Origin: Bathynomus jamesi
Lineage: Eukaryota > Arthropoda > Malacostraca > Isopoda > Cirolanidae
Length of the DNA stretch: 64,000 nucleotides
Reading direction: 5' to 3'
NCBI GenBank assembly: GCA_023014485.1
Contig: JAJOZX010002360.1
Location: 463,501-527,500 of the forward strand
A program made the position numbers and the translations under genes. Every line of letters starts with the position of its first letter. Positions within the stretch are counted from its first letter, which is position 1. Positions 33,529-45,339 of this stretch are shown piece after piece. The notes under the pieces are model-generated. The model worked only from the letters and a program-made list of their open reading frames with translations, was not told the origin of the DNA and did no database searches.

Positions 33529-33783
33529 TTCAGGAAGAACCGATTCGCCTCTATTTAAAGGGCATATCTCAGCGGAAAAACAAAGAAAAAGTGAGAGGAA
33601 AGACAGAGGAAAAAGAAAGGGTGGAGGGACAGTCGAAGTGGAAAGACCAAGGACTGCAGGGTCGAGCCCCATCATCCTTGGGTGCTAGGGCCGGGAGGGC
33701 GCACGTGAAACCTCCAGGAACAAGCACGTACAAACGAGCACAAAGAGCACTCAAGAGCAGAGCTTAGAACCCCCTTGCGGGGA
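33496..33783 (-). mobile_element. Short poly(A) retroposon, copy 1
   Basis: A minus-strand unit of about 260 bp ends in a long poly(A), seen as about 32 T on the plus strand. It begins CCCCGCAAGGGGGTTCTAAG and includes TTCACGTGCGCCCTCCCGGC. The same unit is at 50565-50855. No A/B box head was found, so it may be a SINE of another origin or a LINE 3' end. Both copies sit between (TA)n tracts. Confidence 0.75.
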
Positions 33784-34813
33784 TATATATATATATATCC
33801 CTTTGCTTTGTCCGGAGCTATAGGGCGCGTCCCTCTGTGGCGAATGTGGGAATACACCTTTCTTCGGTGTAAGGGCTTTCTCTGCCCTCGTGGACCATTG
33901 GGCCCGTTTGGGGACCCGGCTGATCTCCGCTTCTTTTTCTTTCTTTTTCCTTTAACCCATTCTTCTGCTTCTCCCTGTTTTTTTTTTGGCGTGTTCTTGG
34001 ACCTTGATTTTGACCCTTTCCTTGGCCTTGGGTGTGGGAGGTGGTTGCCCTGCACCCTTGTCGCTTTCCAACCAACCCAAACCCTGTCCCTGCCACTTTC
34101 ACCGCGCGTTGGATGAGGGCCGCCTTTCAGGCACAGGGACTGGGTGCGGGTGTATCTCCCCCTGCGTGACATCCATCGGCGGTGGCCAGTGTGCCCACAC
34201 TTCGCCTTTCCCTTGTTGGAGTCGGTGGTGGCTGGATGCGCGCGGGGATGAAGTTCTTTTTTGTTTAGCTATGGACACTTCTCCCCCCCGGCTTACGACT
34301 ACTGCTTCTCATTCCCGGACTACTATTTCTCTCAACACTCGGGGTGGGGGCAACCAGGCCCTCGAGTCCTTTACCACTGGAAGACCGCAACCTAATGGGG
34401 TTGACCCCCTGTGGAAGCGGAACGCTTGCACACTCCTTTTCCGTTGCCGACCCCAGTCCGTCCCTCGATTACGCCTGGACCTACACTCTCTAGAGCAGGG
34501 GCCTCGCCCCAGCCCACTTCAGCCACCTTCGGGCAAGTCAAGTTCCACCGAGGACTTGCCCCCACAACCCGGCTTCTTGCTCTCCCCATATGCCCCCTCA
34601 CCCGCCGCCAGCCCGCCTCGCGGCGGACTGGGGAGCCGGCATTCACGGCCGTCCTACCGACCGTTGAATATTCCAGTACATTTCGACTCTACAGCCTCCC
34701 TCTCCCTCCAGTATCCACAAATTCCTGGTGATTCGGCCTACATCTGGGTCCCTCCCGAACAACTCTGAACGGACGTTCCAGGCGATCCGAACCCACAGCA
34801 ACTCCAGCCGCTA

Positions 34814-35898
34814 TGGCGTACGCCCACAGAGGGATGGCTCCTCCTCGTAAAATCACCGCTCAGCCGCAGACGAAGCCCTACTCTCCATCACTGAGGTCCT
34901 GGATGCTCGGTGTCCGTTTCCCACACCCTCGCCTGAACCAGAGTCAGGGCACTATTACTACGCCACCCGCCTACTGTCGGTCGCAGTGAACGAGCTCCTG
35001 GAGGATCTCGCACCCCAAGGAGTTACTAAGATCTATCGTTTCACATCCGACAGGGAGGCACCCCCTCCCCCACCCCCTGCTCCTTACTTTTAACTCACTA
35101 ATCCCCCTGACCGTATTGTATGGGGTATGGGAGACCGCGCCTCATGCGAGTTTTCTATCCGCCCATACGTCCCAGACCCGACCCGTTGCTTCAAATGCAA
35201 TAAATTCGGACACGTCAGCTCCGCTTGTCGACAGGCCGCATCCATTATGTGTTCACTGTGGACGACTCGCCCACCCTGACAGGTGCCCCAACACACCCAA
35301 ATGCTCGAACTGTGAAGGCGCACATCCCTCTTCATCCCGAGAATGCCTTTTCTTCAGGTTCGAGAAGGAGGTCCGATGCCTACAGGTGACGGACTTCCTT
35401 AGCCCCCGTGAGGCACGCGACAGGGTGCGGAGTCGGGAGGTGAGGCCGGGGGTGTCCTATGCCGCTGCTCTCGGCTCTATCATCTCGGCACGCCGCCCTG
35501 GCCTGCCGCCGAAACCCCCCCCAGCCACTGCTTCCTGTTCCCCACATAGCAAATCCTCGCAGGACCCGACGGTCCCCTGTCCCCCCACCGTTCCTCTTCT
35601 TCCCTCACCTCACCTGCCACGAATCCCCCAGGAGTCTGGGACCAGGGTTTCCAGGTCCCAGCCACCTCAAACCCTGCCTTCCCAGTACTCCCTGTACACG
35701 CCCGAACCTGCCGCCCGGAGCAAGCCGTCGAGGCGGAGACGCCGGAGCGTGTCACCAGACCCTCCGGCCTCCCAACGTCTCTCTCCCTCTTCCCCTAAGA
35801 CCAAGAAGACGGCTCGGACCCTTACACCGCCCACCACGCCCACTATGTCCATCTCTCCCCATCGTAGAAGTCCCACCGTTCTACCCCACAGACTCTGA
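34814..35898 (+). pseudogene. ORF1 (gag-like) of the I-like LINE
   Basis: A nucleic-acid-binding gag-like protein. Upstream (34870-35090) reads a folded gag domain (HYYYATRLLSVAVNELLED). A TAA at about 35090 and a frameshift near 35235 interrupt it. Three zinc knuckles follow: CFKCNKFGHVSSAC before the shift, then CVHCGRLAHPDRC and CSNCEGAHPSSSREC after it. The remainder is a proline/serine/arginine-rich tail typical of these proteins. Confidence 0.8.
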
Positions 35899-36544
35899 CA
35901 ATAGTGGCCGAAATCCACGACCCGCCCTGTACGACGAGACCCAGCCCAGTGGATCCAGTGGATGCGGCTCTGGCGCAGCTGCACGGTGTGACCGAGGGAA
36001 GCTCGGCTGCGCCCACGCCCATGAGTCTCCTGGATCTGCCCTTGCCTCCTGGTGCCATTTTCTCCACCCCTCCACGAGACCACTCTGGTTCACCTCCTTC
36101 CACCCCCATCGTACCTACCCCCCCAACATCCCCGACCCCCCCTTATCAGCTACCCTGAGTACGCCCTCCCTCCCACCCGCCCGGTCTTTTTGGTACCCCC
36201 TGTCACCACCTAGGGTCCGCCGTGAGACCCCGGACAGGCGGGGTAGCGCCCCTTTTAGGGTTAACTGCCCCCCCCTGGCCCGACCATAGAAGCCCGACAA
36301 GGCACTTCCGACCCGCTCAGCCCACGATGTTCCTCTGCCTGCCGTGATCCACGCCTCCGGTCTCGCTCGGCCGACTCGACCCCGCAACCTCCGCAGGGTT
36401 CGACAGGCCGACCGATTCCTTCCCTGGTGAACGGTAGATAGCCAGCCATGCTCCCGACCCAGCCTTCAGTTTCGCGAACTCCAGATCCCCTTCACACTCC
36501 AACCCCTAGCGCCTATACCTTTACCCATCCCCCTTCATCAACTA

Positions 36545-39500
36545 ATGGATCCCCCGAAAACCACGATAGTCCACTGGAACTGTCGAGGAATCTTTGCAAA
36601 CAATGAAGGCCTTAACTCCTTGATTGCCACTTCCCGTCCGGTGTGTGTCTGTCTCCAGGAGCTAATCCTGGGGACCAGGTCCATGCCCTGCCCCACTGGT
36701 TATTTCTGCGTCGCCACCCCGCCTCCTACCTGCACTCGAAGGGGAGCTGCCATCCTCGTCCACCACGCAGTCCCCTTCTACAATCTCTCCATCCGGTCCC
36801 CGCTACAGGTGACTGCCGTCCGGCTCTCCCTGGATAGACAGTACACCATTTGTTCAATCTACCTTCCCCCCACGCTCAAGTCTCCCGCGACGACCTGGTG
36901 GAAGTCGTGGAACAACTCCCCAGGCCCTTCCTACTACTGGGCGATTTCAATAGTCGTCACCCCTTGTGGGGCGACACACACTCCACCTATATGGCCCCAA
37001 CCCTGATATCCGTCATGACCGAGCTCTCCTTCGAGTGCCTCAACGATGGCTCTCCAACATTCTACCATGCCACCACCTGCACTCCATCCTGTATAGACCT
37101 GTCCCTCGTATCAACTGATGCCCTCCTAGACTTCACGTGGCAAGTCCTCCGAGAGGACTATGGCAGTGACCATCTCCCCATTCTACTCACCCTCAATCGA
37201 CCCGACCAGACCGTACGGGTACCGGTAAGGTGGGTTACCACCAACGCGAATTGGGCCCGCTTCCGCGACAACATATACCACCTTACAACTGCCCACTTCC
37301 CATCCATCGACGGGTGCGTCGCATACTTCGAGTCCGTCGTTCTAACGGCCGCAAGCACAAGCGTACCACAATCCTCCGCCTACCCCCGCGCCCGACGGGT
37401 TCCTTGGTGGACCCCGGAGTGCGCGGAGGCCGTGCGCGCCAAGAAGAAGGCAACTCGGCGCTTTTACCGGACGCGACTCCCCATCCATCGCACGGAAATG
37501 CAGCGGGTCAGGGCCATCGCCCGCCGCACAATGAAGACAGCGCGCCGAGCCTCTTGGCGTGCCTTTGTGTCCGGCATTACCGTCAACACACCTTCGGCTA
37601 CCATCTGGAAGAAGGTGCGGGGCGTCGAGAGGCGACATGTCCCCTCCCGACCCCCGGTCCTCCGGACAAACGACGGACTCCTATGTGAGCCCAAGTCGGT
37701 GGCAGACCACCTTGCTTCTACCTTCGCCGCCGTTTCTTCCTCTGCAGCCAATCCCGTACCCGCCCCTGACGATAGCCCCTCCCCACCGTCCATAGACAGC
37801 ACCTACAACCGATTGTTTACCATGCGTGAACTACAGACGGCACTGGCCTCTCGCGATCCCCTTGCCCCGGCCCGGACGGTATTCCGTACGGCATGATCCA
37901 ACACCTCCACTCTACCTTACAAATTTTCCTGCTAGACTTATACAATCGCATATGGATAGAGGGTGCCTTCCCCTTTAGGTGGAAGGAGGCCCACGTCATC
38001 CCTATCCCCAAGCCCGGCAAAGATCCCTGGACCCCACAAACTACAGACCAATCGCCCTGACATGTTGTGCCTGCAAGATCCTCGAAAAAATGGTCGCTAC
38101 GCGATTATCGTTCGTCCTTGAACGTACCAATTCCTTCCCGTCTACCCAGTCCGGCTTCAGACAATTCCGCTCCACCACTGATCCCCTCCTGCTTCTCAGC
38201 CGAGACATACAGGATGCCTTCGACAATAGACAGTTCGTACTGTCAGTTTTCTTCGACATCCAGAAGGCCTATGACACCACCCGTCGAGCAATGATCCTCG
38301 GTCAGCTCCGACATCTGGGCCTTGTCGGAGCCATGCCTACCTTCATCAGGGGCTTCCTTACTTCTCGGACCTTTAAAGTCCGGGTGGGCTCAGTCCTCTC
38401 TGACACCTTTGTGCAGGAGGACGGGGTCCCACAGGGAAGCATCCTCAGTGTTCTCTGCTTCTCTGTCGTGATGAACACGGTCTCACAATGCCTTCCACCA
38501 CAATCCGCTCTTCCATCTACGCGGATGACCTTGCAATCTACTTCGCAGGGCGAGAACCGTCTGTCGTTCACGGCAAATGCAGCTCGCCATCTACCGGGTG
38601 GAGAGGTGGGCGACGTCGGTGGGTTTCCGCCTCTCCATCCCTAAGTCCAAGTGTATGGTCTTCAGTAGAAGAAGACCCACAACCCTTCCTCTACCCTCTG
38701 TTACATTATGGCAGTCCTCTTGAGGTGGTACCCTCCACGCGTTTTCTGGGCATGACCCTAGACCGACGGCTCAATTGGGTTCCCCATCTCAAGCACTAAA
38801 GCAATCCCTTCGACGCCCCCTCGCTCTCCTGGATCACCTCTCTCACACCACATGGGGTGCAGATCGACGCTCTCTTCTTCGCCTTTATACTTCCATAGTA
38901 CAGTCGAAGCTGGACTATGGTAGCGCAGTTTATGGTTCAGCCTCCAACGCCCGCCTCCGTATCCTGGACCCGGTACTTAATAGAGGCCTCCGCCTCGCCA
39001 CCGGTGCTTTCCGCTCCTCCCCAGCCTCCAGCCTCATGTGGAATGTGATCATCTCCCTCTCGCCCTCCGACGGGGTCTACTCCTCATGCGGACATACCTC
39101 CGTGCACAGAGGCTACCTTCTTCGCTTCTGGGCACGGCGGTTTTAGAACTACCACCTCAGGGACGGAGCTGGCACTTCACTGAAGCGGTCCGCTCTTTCC
39201 TTGATCTTTTCAACATGCCCGCCCCCTCAGTTATCCCCATTTCATTCAGCATCTACCCCCCTGGATCCTAACCCCTATCAAGTTCTGCAAAGATCTGTGT
39301 TCCCTACCGAAGACTACCACGAGCGCCATGATATACAGGTCACTTTTCCGCGAACACGCAACCCAACACCCGGACGCAATCGCCATTTACACGGATGGTT
39401 CCCGCTCGGAAGCTGGTGTGGCCTCCTCAGCGGTGATTCTGTCCCAGCCGCTCTCCCGGAGCGTCGGCCTGCCCCGCGAGGCCTCCGTTTTTTCGGCGGA

Positions 39501-40291
39501 ACTTTTCGCCATAACGGAGGCCCTCGATATTGTGCGCACCCACTCTGCCAGCTCTTTTGTCATTTATTCGGATTCCCAAAGTGCACTTCTCTCCCTAGAA
39601 AGATTTAACTCCCCTCACCCGCTCGTCTGTACCATCCAGCAGACCTTCCACTTTAACGATCTTCCAACATAAGACAATCGCATTCTGTTGGGTCCCGGCT
39701 CATGTCGGCATCCAGGGTAACGAGGCGGCGGACCGCACAGCAAAGACGGCCTGCTTGCTGCCGGCCTCCTCCCGACCCCTCCCCTTCTCCGACTTCTTCC
39801 CGGCTTTCCGCTCCCACTTCCGCTCCATATGGCAGCGGGAATGGGACCAGGCCACACAAAATAAACTCCACACGATCAAACCGCACATAGGACACTGGGC
39901 TTCTTCATTCCACCGGTCCCGCCATAAAGAAGTAATCCTAGCCCGTCTCCGCATAGGTCACACCCGCATCACCCACGGACACCTTATGGCGAAATCGCCA
40001 GCCCCGCTTTGCTCTACCTGCCATACCCCTATCACTGTCTTACACCTTCTGGTGGAATGCTCAAAGTTGGCCGCTCTCCGTCGCAGGTGTTTCCCTCTCT
40101 CGGCCGAAAACCCCATACCCAACTGCCTACGATCTATACTCGCCGACGGCCCCCACTTTTCAGCAGAAGCCGTTTCCTCTTCCTTACTCACTCCCATCTG
40201 CTCCATCGTATCTGAAACCGTACCCCTCCTACCCATTATCCATCGACTGACCCTTACTCATTCCCCTAGTCTACCGCCCCTAGCACAGTGA
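36545..40291 (+). pseudogene. ORF2 polyprotein of the I-like LINE: EN-RT-RNase H
   Basis: Endonuclease: starts MDPPKTTIVHWNCRGI, with LQEL, then after a frameshift near 36870 LLLGDFNSRHPLWGD and GSDHLPI. Linker with arginine-rich IWKKVRGVERR. Reverse transcriptase: GPDGIPYGMI (frameshift near 37870), YRPIALTCCACKILEKM, FDIQKAYDTT, DGVPQGSILS, then after another shift SIYADDLAIYF (near 38514). Thumb: KLDYGSAVYGSA. RNase H: YTDGSRSEAG, SAELFAI, YSDSQSAL (the acidic residues are present), then CWVPAHVGIQGNEAAD after a shift near 39665. C-terminus with CSTCHTPITVLHLLVEC (CCHC). Eight or more indels, but few point stops, suggest recent inactivation or residual sequence errors. Confidence 0.88.
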
Positions 40292-40795
40292 CATCACCCA
40301 CTCACTGCCTCGCCGAGATATGTACCGTCTCTTTAGGTACGAATCGGCGGTAAATCTGGAAAAAAAAAAAATATATATATATATATTACTGTGCTAAAGT
40401 CAGAGACCACTGTCGATCTGATAACTATTAGATAATCTGTTGTATGAAAATTGGTTTTGATACTAAAATACATATTAACTAGAACCTCTGGTTCATATTA
40501 ACGTATAACTAAGTTATTACTTAAGTGTATAAAGTTGTATAAGCTGAATGACCCTTTAGTCTATAAATTGGACTTGAGGGTTGATTCATTATATTATTTA
40601 TAACGCGTGTTTTTAAAGATCTAGCGAACTATTACTGATGGATCGGCAGTAAATGCTCCTAAGCTATTGTTATATCAATATTTACGATTAAAAGTATTGA
40701 CATGTTCATTTAAATTCTGCAAAACAAATTTATCCAAAACGTTACTCATTATAATCCTAATTCATGCTGTTTTTTTTCTTTCACAGGCTTAAGAA

Positions 40796-41107
40796 ATGAT
40801 AAAAAGTACAATTTCTGATGAGATTAGATATAAAATAATACATTTGCATGGTGAGGGACTGAGTCAAAGAAAAATAAGTGAATCTACAGGCGTTTCCAAA
40901 ACTGGTGTACAAAAAATCTTGGCTCGTCACAGCTCAAATGGAACCCCAGCTGATCGTCCTAGATCAGGGAGGCCCTCTAAGCTTTCTCCATCTGATCTAC
41001 AATATCTAAACATTACTTCCCTTCGAGACAGACGCAAATCCAGCACTTCACTCGCAGCAGATCTCGAAAAAACAATAGGTGTCTCAGTTGATTCCTTTAC
41101 TGTATGA
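40796..41107 (+). pseudogene. Tc1-like transposase N-terminus, left arm
   Basis: Starts MIKSTISDEIRYKIIHLHGE, with the first helix-turn-helix (LSQRKISESTGVSKTGVQKI) and GRPSKLSPSDLQYL, the GRPR-like hook and start of the second DNA-binding domain. TGA interrupts the frame at 41105, but the sequence still reads RKLNSVGLKRRVAQKKPLL past it. All catalytic DDE residues are missing because the inversion begins just afterwards. Confidence 0.82.
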
Positions 41108-41164
41108 AGGAAACTTAACTCAGTAGGTCTTAAAAGACGTGTTGCGCAAAAAAAGCCACTTTTA

Positions 41165-41525
41165 AGGAATGGAAATGAAGAGAAGAGAAGAAAATGTGCT
41201 TTGGGACATAAGTATTGGACATCTGAGACCTACTGAATTAAGCTTCCTTCGTACAGTAGAAGGATCATCTGAGACACCTGTTGTTTTTTCGAGATCCGCT
41301 GCGAGTGAAGTGTTGGATTTGTAGATCAGATGGAGAAAGCTTAGAGGGCCTCCCTGATCTAGGACGATCAGCTGGGGTCCCATTTGATCTGTGACGAGCC
41401 AAGATTTTTTGTACACCAGTTTTGGAAACGCCTGTAGATTCACTTATTTTTCTTTGACTCAGTCCCTCACCATGCAAATGTATTATTTTATATCTAATCT
41501 CATCAGAAATTGTACTTTTTATCAT
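41165..41525 (-). pseudogene. Tc1-like transposase N-terminus, right arm (mirror)
   Basis: The same protein start on the minus strand: identical helix-turn-helix through GRPSKLSPSDLQ, then a frameshift at 41310 and continuation in another frame as NTSLAADLEKTTGVS, with RKLNSVGLR. The differences from the left arm show the arms are diverging independently. Confidence 0.8.
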
Positions 41526-41873
41526 TTCTTAAGCCTGTGAAAGAAAAAAAACAGCATGAATTAGGATTATAATGAGAAACGTTTTGGATAAATTTGTTTT
41601 GCAGAATTTAAGTGAATATGTCGCTCGATCTTTAAACACACGCGTTATAAGTAATATAATGAATCAACCCTCAAGTCCAATTTATACAGACTAAAGGGTC
41701 ATTCAGCTTATACAACTTTATACACTTAAGTAATAACTTAGTTATACGTTAATATGAACCAGAGGTTCTAGTTAATATGTATTTTAGTATCAAAACCAAT
41801 TTTCATACAACAAATTATCTAATAGTTATCAGATCGACAGTGGTCTCTGACTTTAACACAGTACTAATATATA

Positions 41874-43843
41874 TATGGGCAAAAGTGGGTTCCAGTGCTT
41901 ACGCTTTCATCTTATTTATAAAATGGTTGGTTAAACGTGAATATTGTCTCGAATATGAATTAGATTTAGGCGGAGAGTGAAATAAGGTCTGAATTAACAC
42001 TTAAAGAATTTTACAATCCCATTGGGAAGTAATGATTTTAGAGACACACATTTGTGAAGGGGGGATTTTGTATCAGCGTTCGTTATGTATCGATTATTTG
42101 CATTTAGAATAGAAACACACACTTAAAACTACATGAATTTGAGATGGTGTATTTATTAATTTTAGTTAATTAGGTATTAGATCATTGTTTATAATTTGAG
42201 GTGTAAAAGATTTTAAAATTATAAAGTATTTCCTTCAAATGTTAATAATTCTCGACCGAATACAATATATGTACTCACATTTTGTGATCTGTTCCATTCC
42301 TTATGTGTGAAATAGAAAACAATTTCTCAAAAAAAGACAAAAAAAATAGTTGTAATTACTTATTTTACTGAAATTTCACGAATACTTCTTACCCCAAATA
42401 CGAAATATGTTTGTAAATATTTAGCATCTCGGGGGATCTGAGCTACTCTTCAACTTTGTCTAGGAAGAGTGATTTACCTACTCCGTTTTCTTTTGCGTTA
42501 CACCAATCCCATCTCCACCTCGTCCCACTTCCATATAGGGTTGGATGTATCCAAGGCTATGAAGGTTACAGAAACCAGAGTGCAATTGGTTAGGTGGTCT
42601 TTTTAGATTGGTTAGGTATTTCTCATGTGACTAATTTCGACCAAACGGGTTCTTCGTAATTTAAGTATCCAAGGCTATAAAAGGCTACGAACGAAAGTCC
42701 GTGCGTAAAAACCTGAACTACCTTCCTTCATATCCTTGGGGTGGAGCCATTTTACTTCGGGCAAGAAATTAGATTCACATAGTTATAAAGTATAAATCGT
42801 TCCGCATATTTGGGTTGACATTTTTCTCTCTGCGATTACTTTCTATAGTTATTGCAACTTTGGGGAAATGCCCATCTCTGCCTCGCGATTGACCAGTTGA
42901 ACACCCCTAATCTAGATGATGGGTACAGTTCTCAGTTGCTTAGTCCTACCCGCAGTAAAGACATTTAATTCATTTCTGTGCCATATTTTGTGTATACAAG
43001 TGATAAAATAAGAAGGCATTTAACGCTTCGTCGTTAGTCGTTTTTACCCACAAATTTACTTTAAATTCTTACTCCCCAATAAAGTATAAAAACGCGCGTT
43101 TAAAGTATGTTTTAAGTATAAGGATTTGTTACCCAAGTGTCTCACGAGTGTCGGATATAGTTCAGTCTTTTAATTGAGGTTGTACCGCAACATACGTTGC
43201 CTCTTCGCCTCGCTATTTGAAGTCGAAAGTCCCTGAGAACATAAGACTTAGCAGCAGGATTTGGAGGCCTCTAAACAAACTATCCAAAATTGCATGCAGC
43301 CCGTTAACACTGCCAAAGTGATGATTATCCCTGTTCGTTGAGTAAATTTCTTGTTTAAGGAAAGGCACAGGCTGGTGTGGACCTAAGAATCATGGTGTCA
43401 TTTATATATATATAATAATTTGCGACCGCTGCTCTAGGGCCTAGGCCTAACATCAATAAGATCAATTAATATAAAATCTTTTAAGAATTTCTACGAGCAT
43501 GCTAAATATTTTCCTTTCTTTTCATAAGTTAGTATTTTATTGGCTTATGCTTATTTATATTTTTATTTGAAATTTAAAGGAAACTGAAAGTAGTTAAGTG
43601 AATGCTGTAAACTCTTTTATCTTTACGTTTAATTAAAAGAAAATTTTGTTTTTTAGATATACTGTACTGTATGTTTAAACTGTACATACAGAATATGCGT
43701 TTGTTTGTACATATCAAAGTAATTTATTGAAACATATTTATTGTCTATGTAGCTAAATAGATGTTCTTTTGTATAAAGAGAGAGAGAGAGAGCATTTTTG
43801 CAAAAAGAAAAAGGCGGGGAAAAGTTTTTGGTGACATACACAC
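41874..43843. other. About 2 kb of intron without recognisable content
   Basis: No gene, inverted repeat or transposon protein was recognised. A short GA run (43778-43793) and a short TA run near 43405 are present. GGTTGGATGTATCCAAGGCT at 42540 and TATCCAAGGCT at 42665 form a weak internal repeat. Possibly unclassified repeats. Confidence 0.45.
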
Positions 43844-44958
43844 ACGAGGGTACTTCAATAAGTATCCGCACTTTTTATTTTAGTGATAATATAGTATATA
43901 TAATATACGGTATACTCGTAATAACGAGCCAAACTGAGATCTATAGGCTTATTCAGGCTACTCGTAGCTGTAACATATCGTACGAGTAGTGAGCATGGCT
44001 GCGCCGCTTTCAATTTGTACTCAGGAAGAACAGAGATCCGTGGTTCGTTTTTTGTGGGCAGAAGGTGTGAAAGGAGCTGAAATTAACACGCGTTTATGTG
44101 CTCAGTATGGGAATAATGGGTTACCACGGCGAAGTGTGTACGAGTGGATTCAAATGTTCAAGGAAGGTCGGACATGTGTGACGGATGCTCAGCGCTCAGG
44201 ACGACCGTCAACATCAACAGTGGTGACAAGCAGGAAGAAGCCAGAGCCATGATTTTCGATGACAGAAGATTAACAATAAAAGAAATTGCATCTTTCATTA
44301 GACATGGATCAAGGGTCAGCCTATTCGACAGTTCATGACATTCTTTGCTTTCACGAGGTTTGTGCAAGATGGGTGCCCAAACAATTAGCATCCAACATCT
44401 CCGGTTGCGAGGAAGTTCAAAGCGCAGCCGTCAGCAGGTAAAGTTATGCTAACACTGTTTTGGGATACACGAGGCCCGATCCTTGAACATTATCTAAAGC
44501 GTGGAACTACAGTAACAAGTGCATCATATTCTGACATGCTTCGGAATGAGTTAAAGCAAGCAATTCGCACAAAACGGAGAGGGAGATTGTCGGAAGGTGT
44601 TATTCTGTTACACGACAATACGCGCCCTCATACCGCTGCACAGACTAATGCCTTCAAGAACTTAAATTTGAAGTTCTCGACCATCCAGCCTACAGTCTAG
44701 ACCTGGCACCTTTTACCTGTTTGGACCACTAAAAGACGCTTTGAGAGGTCAGCGATTCCAAGGCGATGATGACCTGAAGGAGGCGGTGCATGACTGGCTA
44801 CGCACACAGCCAAAAACATTCTTTTGTGATGGCATTAGGAAGCTTGTAGATCGCTGGACTAAGTGTATTGAGAAACAGGGAGACTATGTTCAGAAGTGAT
44901 GTTTATAATCTATCAGATGTGAAAATAAAAAGTGCAGATATTTATTGAATTACCCTCG
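43844..44958 (+). mobile_element. Mariner element, about 1.1 kb, internally deleted
   Basis: Left end CGAGGGTACTTCAATAAGTA and right end TATTGAATTACCCTCG continue as matching GCACTTTTTATTTT blocks, about 38 bp in all. It encodes a broken DD34D-type mariner transposase on the plus strand (43989-44899). Outer flanks are ACAC/GTGT simple sequence and a (TA)n tract. Confidence 0.85.
43989..44899 (+). pseudogene. Mariner transposase lacking two catalytic regions
   Basis: Starts MSMAAPLSICTQEEQRSVV, with helix-turn-helix residues through SVYEWIQMFKEGRT, and GRPST. A frame change near 44235 leads to DDRRLTIKEIA and ARWVPKQL. The next 60-70 codons, including the first catalytic Asp (normally within TGDETW), are deleted. 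It resumes with GKVMLTLFWDTRGPILEHYL and the second Asp in LLHDNTRPHTAA. Near 44710 a 7-base loss removes the third Asp of DLAPSDF-type sequence, giving a shift. It ends LVDRWTKCIEKQGDYVQK. Inactive. Confidence 0.85.
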
Positions 44959-44964
44959 TGTGTG

Positions 44965-44976
44965 TGTGATATATAT

Positions 44977-45046
<70 letters not shown>
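44965..45046. repeat. (TA)n microsatellite
   Basis: About 80 bp of imperfect TA repeats abutting the right end of the mariner element. Frames rich in YI are an artefact of this tract. Confidence 0.9.
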
Positions 45047-45048
<2 letters not shown>

Positions 45049-45268
45049 CAGGAAGGAGGAGAAGCCAAGAGCCAGCGCCTGCAAAATTGGGGGCGCCAAT
45101 GGTATATGGGTATTTATATCCTTCCGTCAATCGTATATGTACATTTTGAATGAGGTGGTAGAGTATAAAACACATACGAATATATATATATATATTATTG
45201 TTTCAGTGAACCATACACAACGATATATGTCGGCATTTAGTGTGTTACCCCCTTTTGGCCTTGAACTC

Positions 45269-45270
<2 letters not shown>

Positions 45271-45321
<51 letters not shown>
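45271..45321. repeat. (TA)n microsatellite
   Basis: About 50 bp of TA repeats bordering a degraded Tc1-like element. Confidence 0.9.
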
Positions 45322-45324
<3 letters not shown>

Positions 45325-45339
45325 ATGGGGGTACACGAA

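Larger units (their letters stand above)
33799..40366 (+). mobile_element. Near full-length I-like LINE with gag, EN, RT and RNase H (broken)
   Basis: A 6.5-kb GC-rich element in AT-rich DNA. From 5' to 3': a leader of about 1 kb, ORF1 with zinc knuckles (34814-35898), ORF2 with AP endonuclease, reverse transcriptase, RNase H and a C-terminal knuckle (36545-40291), and a short 3' region ending in A12 next to (TA)n. The presence of RNase H and the gag layout place it in the I superfamily (I/Nimb-like). At least eight frameshifts break the frames, so it cannot move by itself. Confidence 0.88.
40386..41873. mobile_element. 1.49-kb palindrome made of two opposed Tc1-like half elements
   Basis: Starts TACTGTGCTAAAGTCAGAGA and ends TCTGACTTTAACACAGTA. 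The arms (about 740 bp) are near-identical in inverse and meet near 41200. Each holds a Tc1 terminal region and the first 100 or so codons of a transposase, the left on the plus strand and the right on the minus. The right arm lacks about 70 bp present at 40625-40710. Some flank bases match TA target sites. A foldback derivative of an autonomous Tc1-like element. Confidence 0.88.

Noticed and set aside
33672..40236. Many long antisense and out-of-frame ORFs across the GC-rich LINE
   Set aside because: They overlap the conserved gag, EN, RT and RNase H frames and have no domain features; GC-rich sequence simply has few stops.
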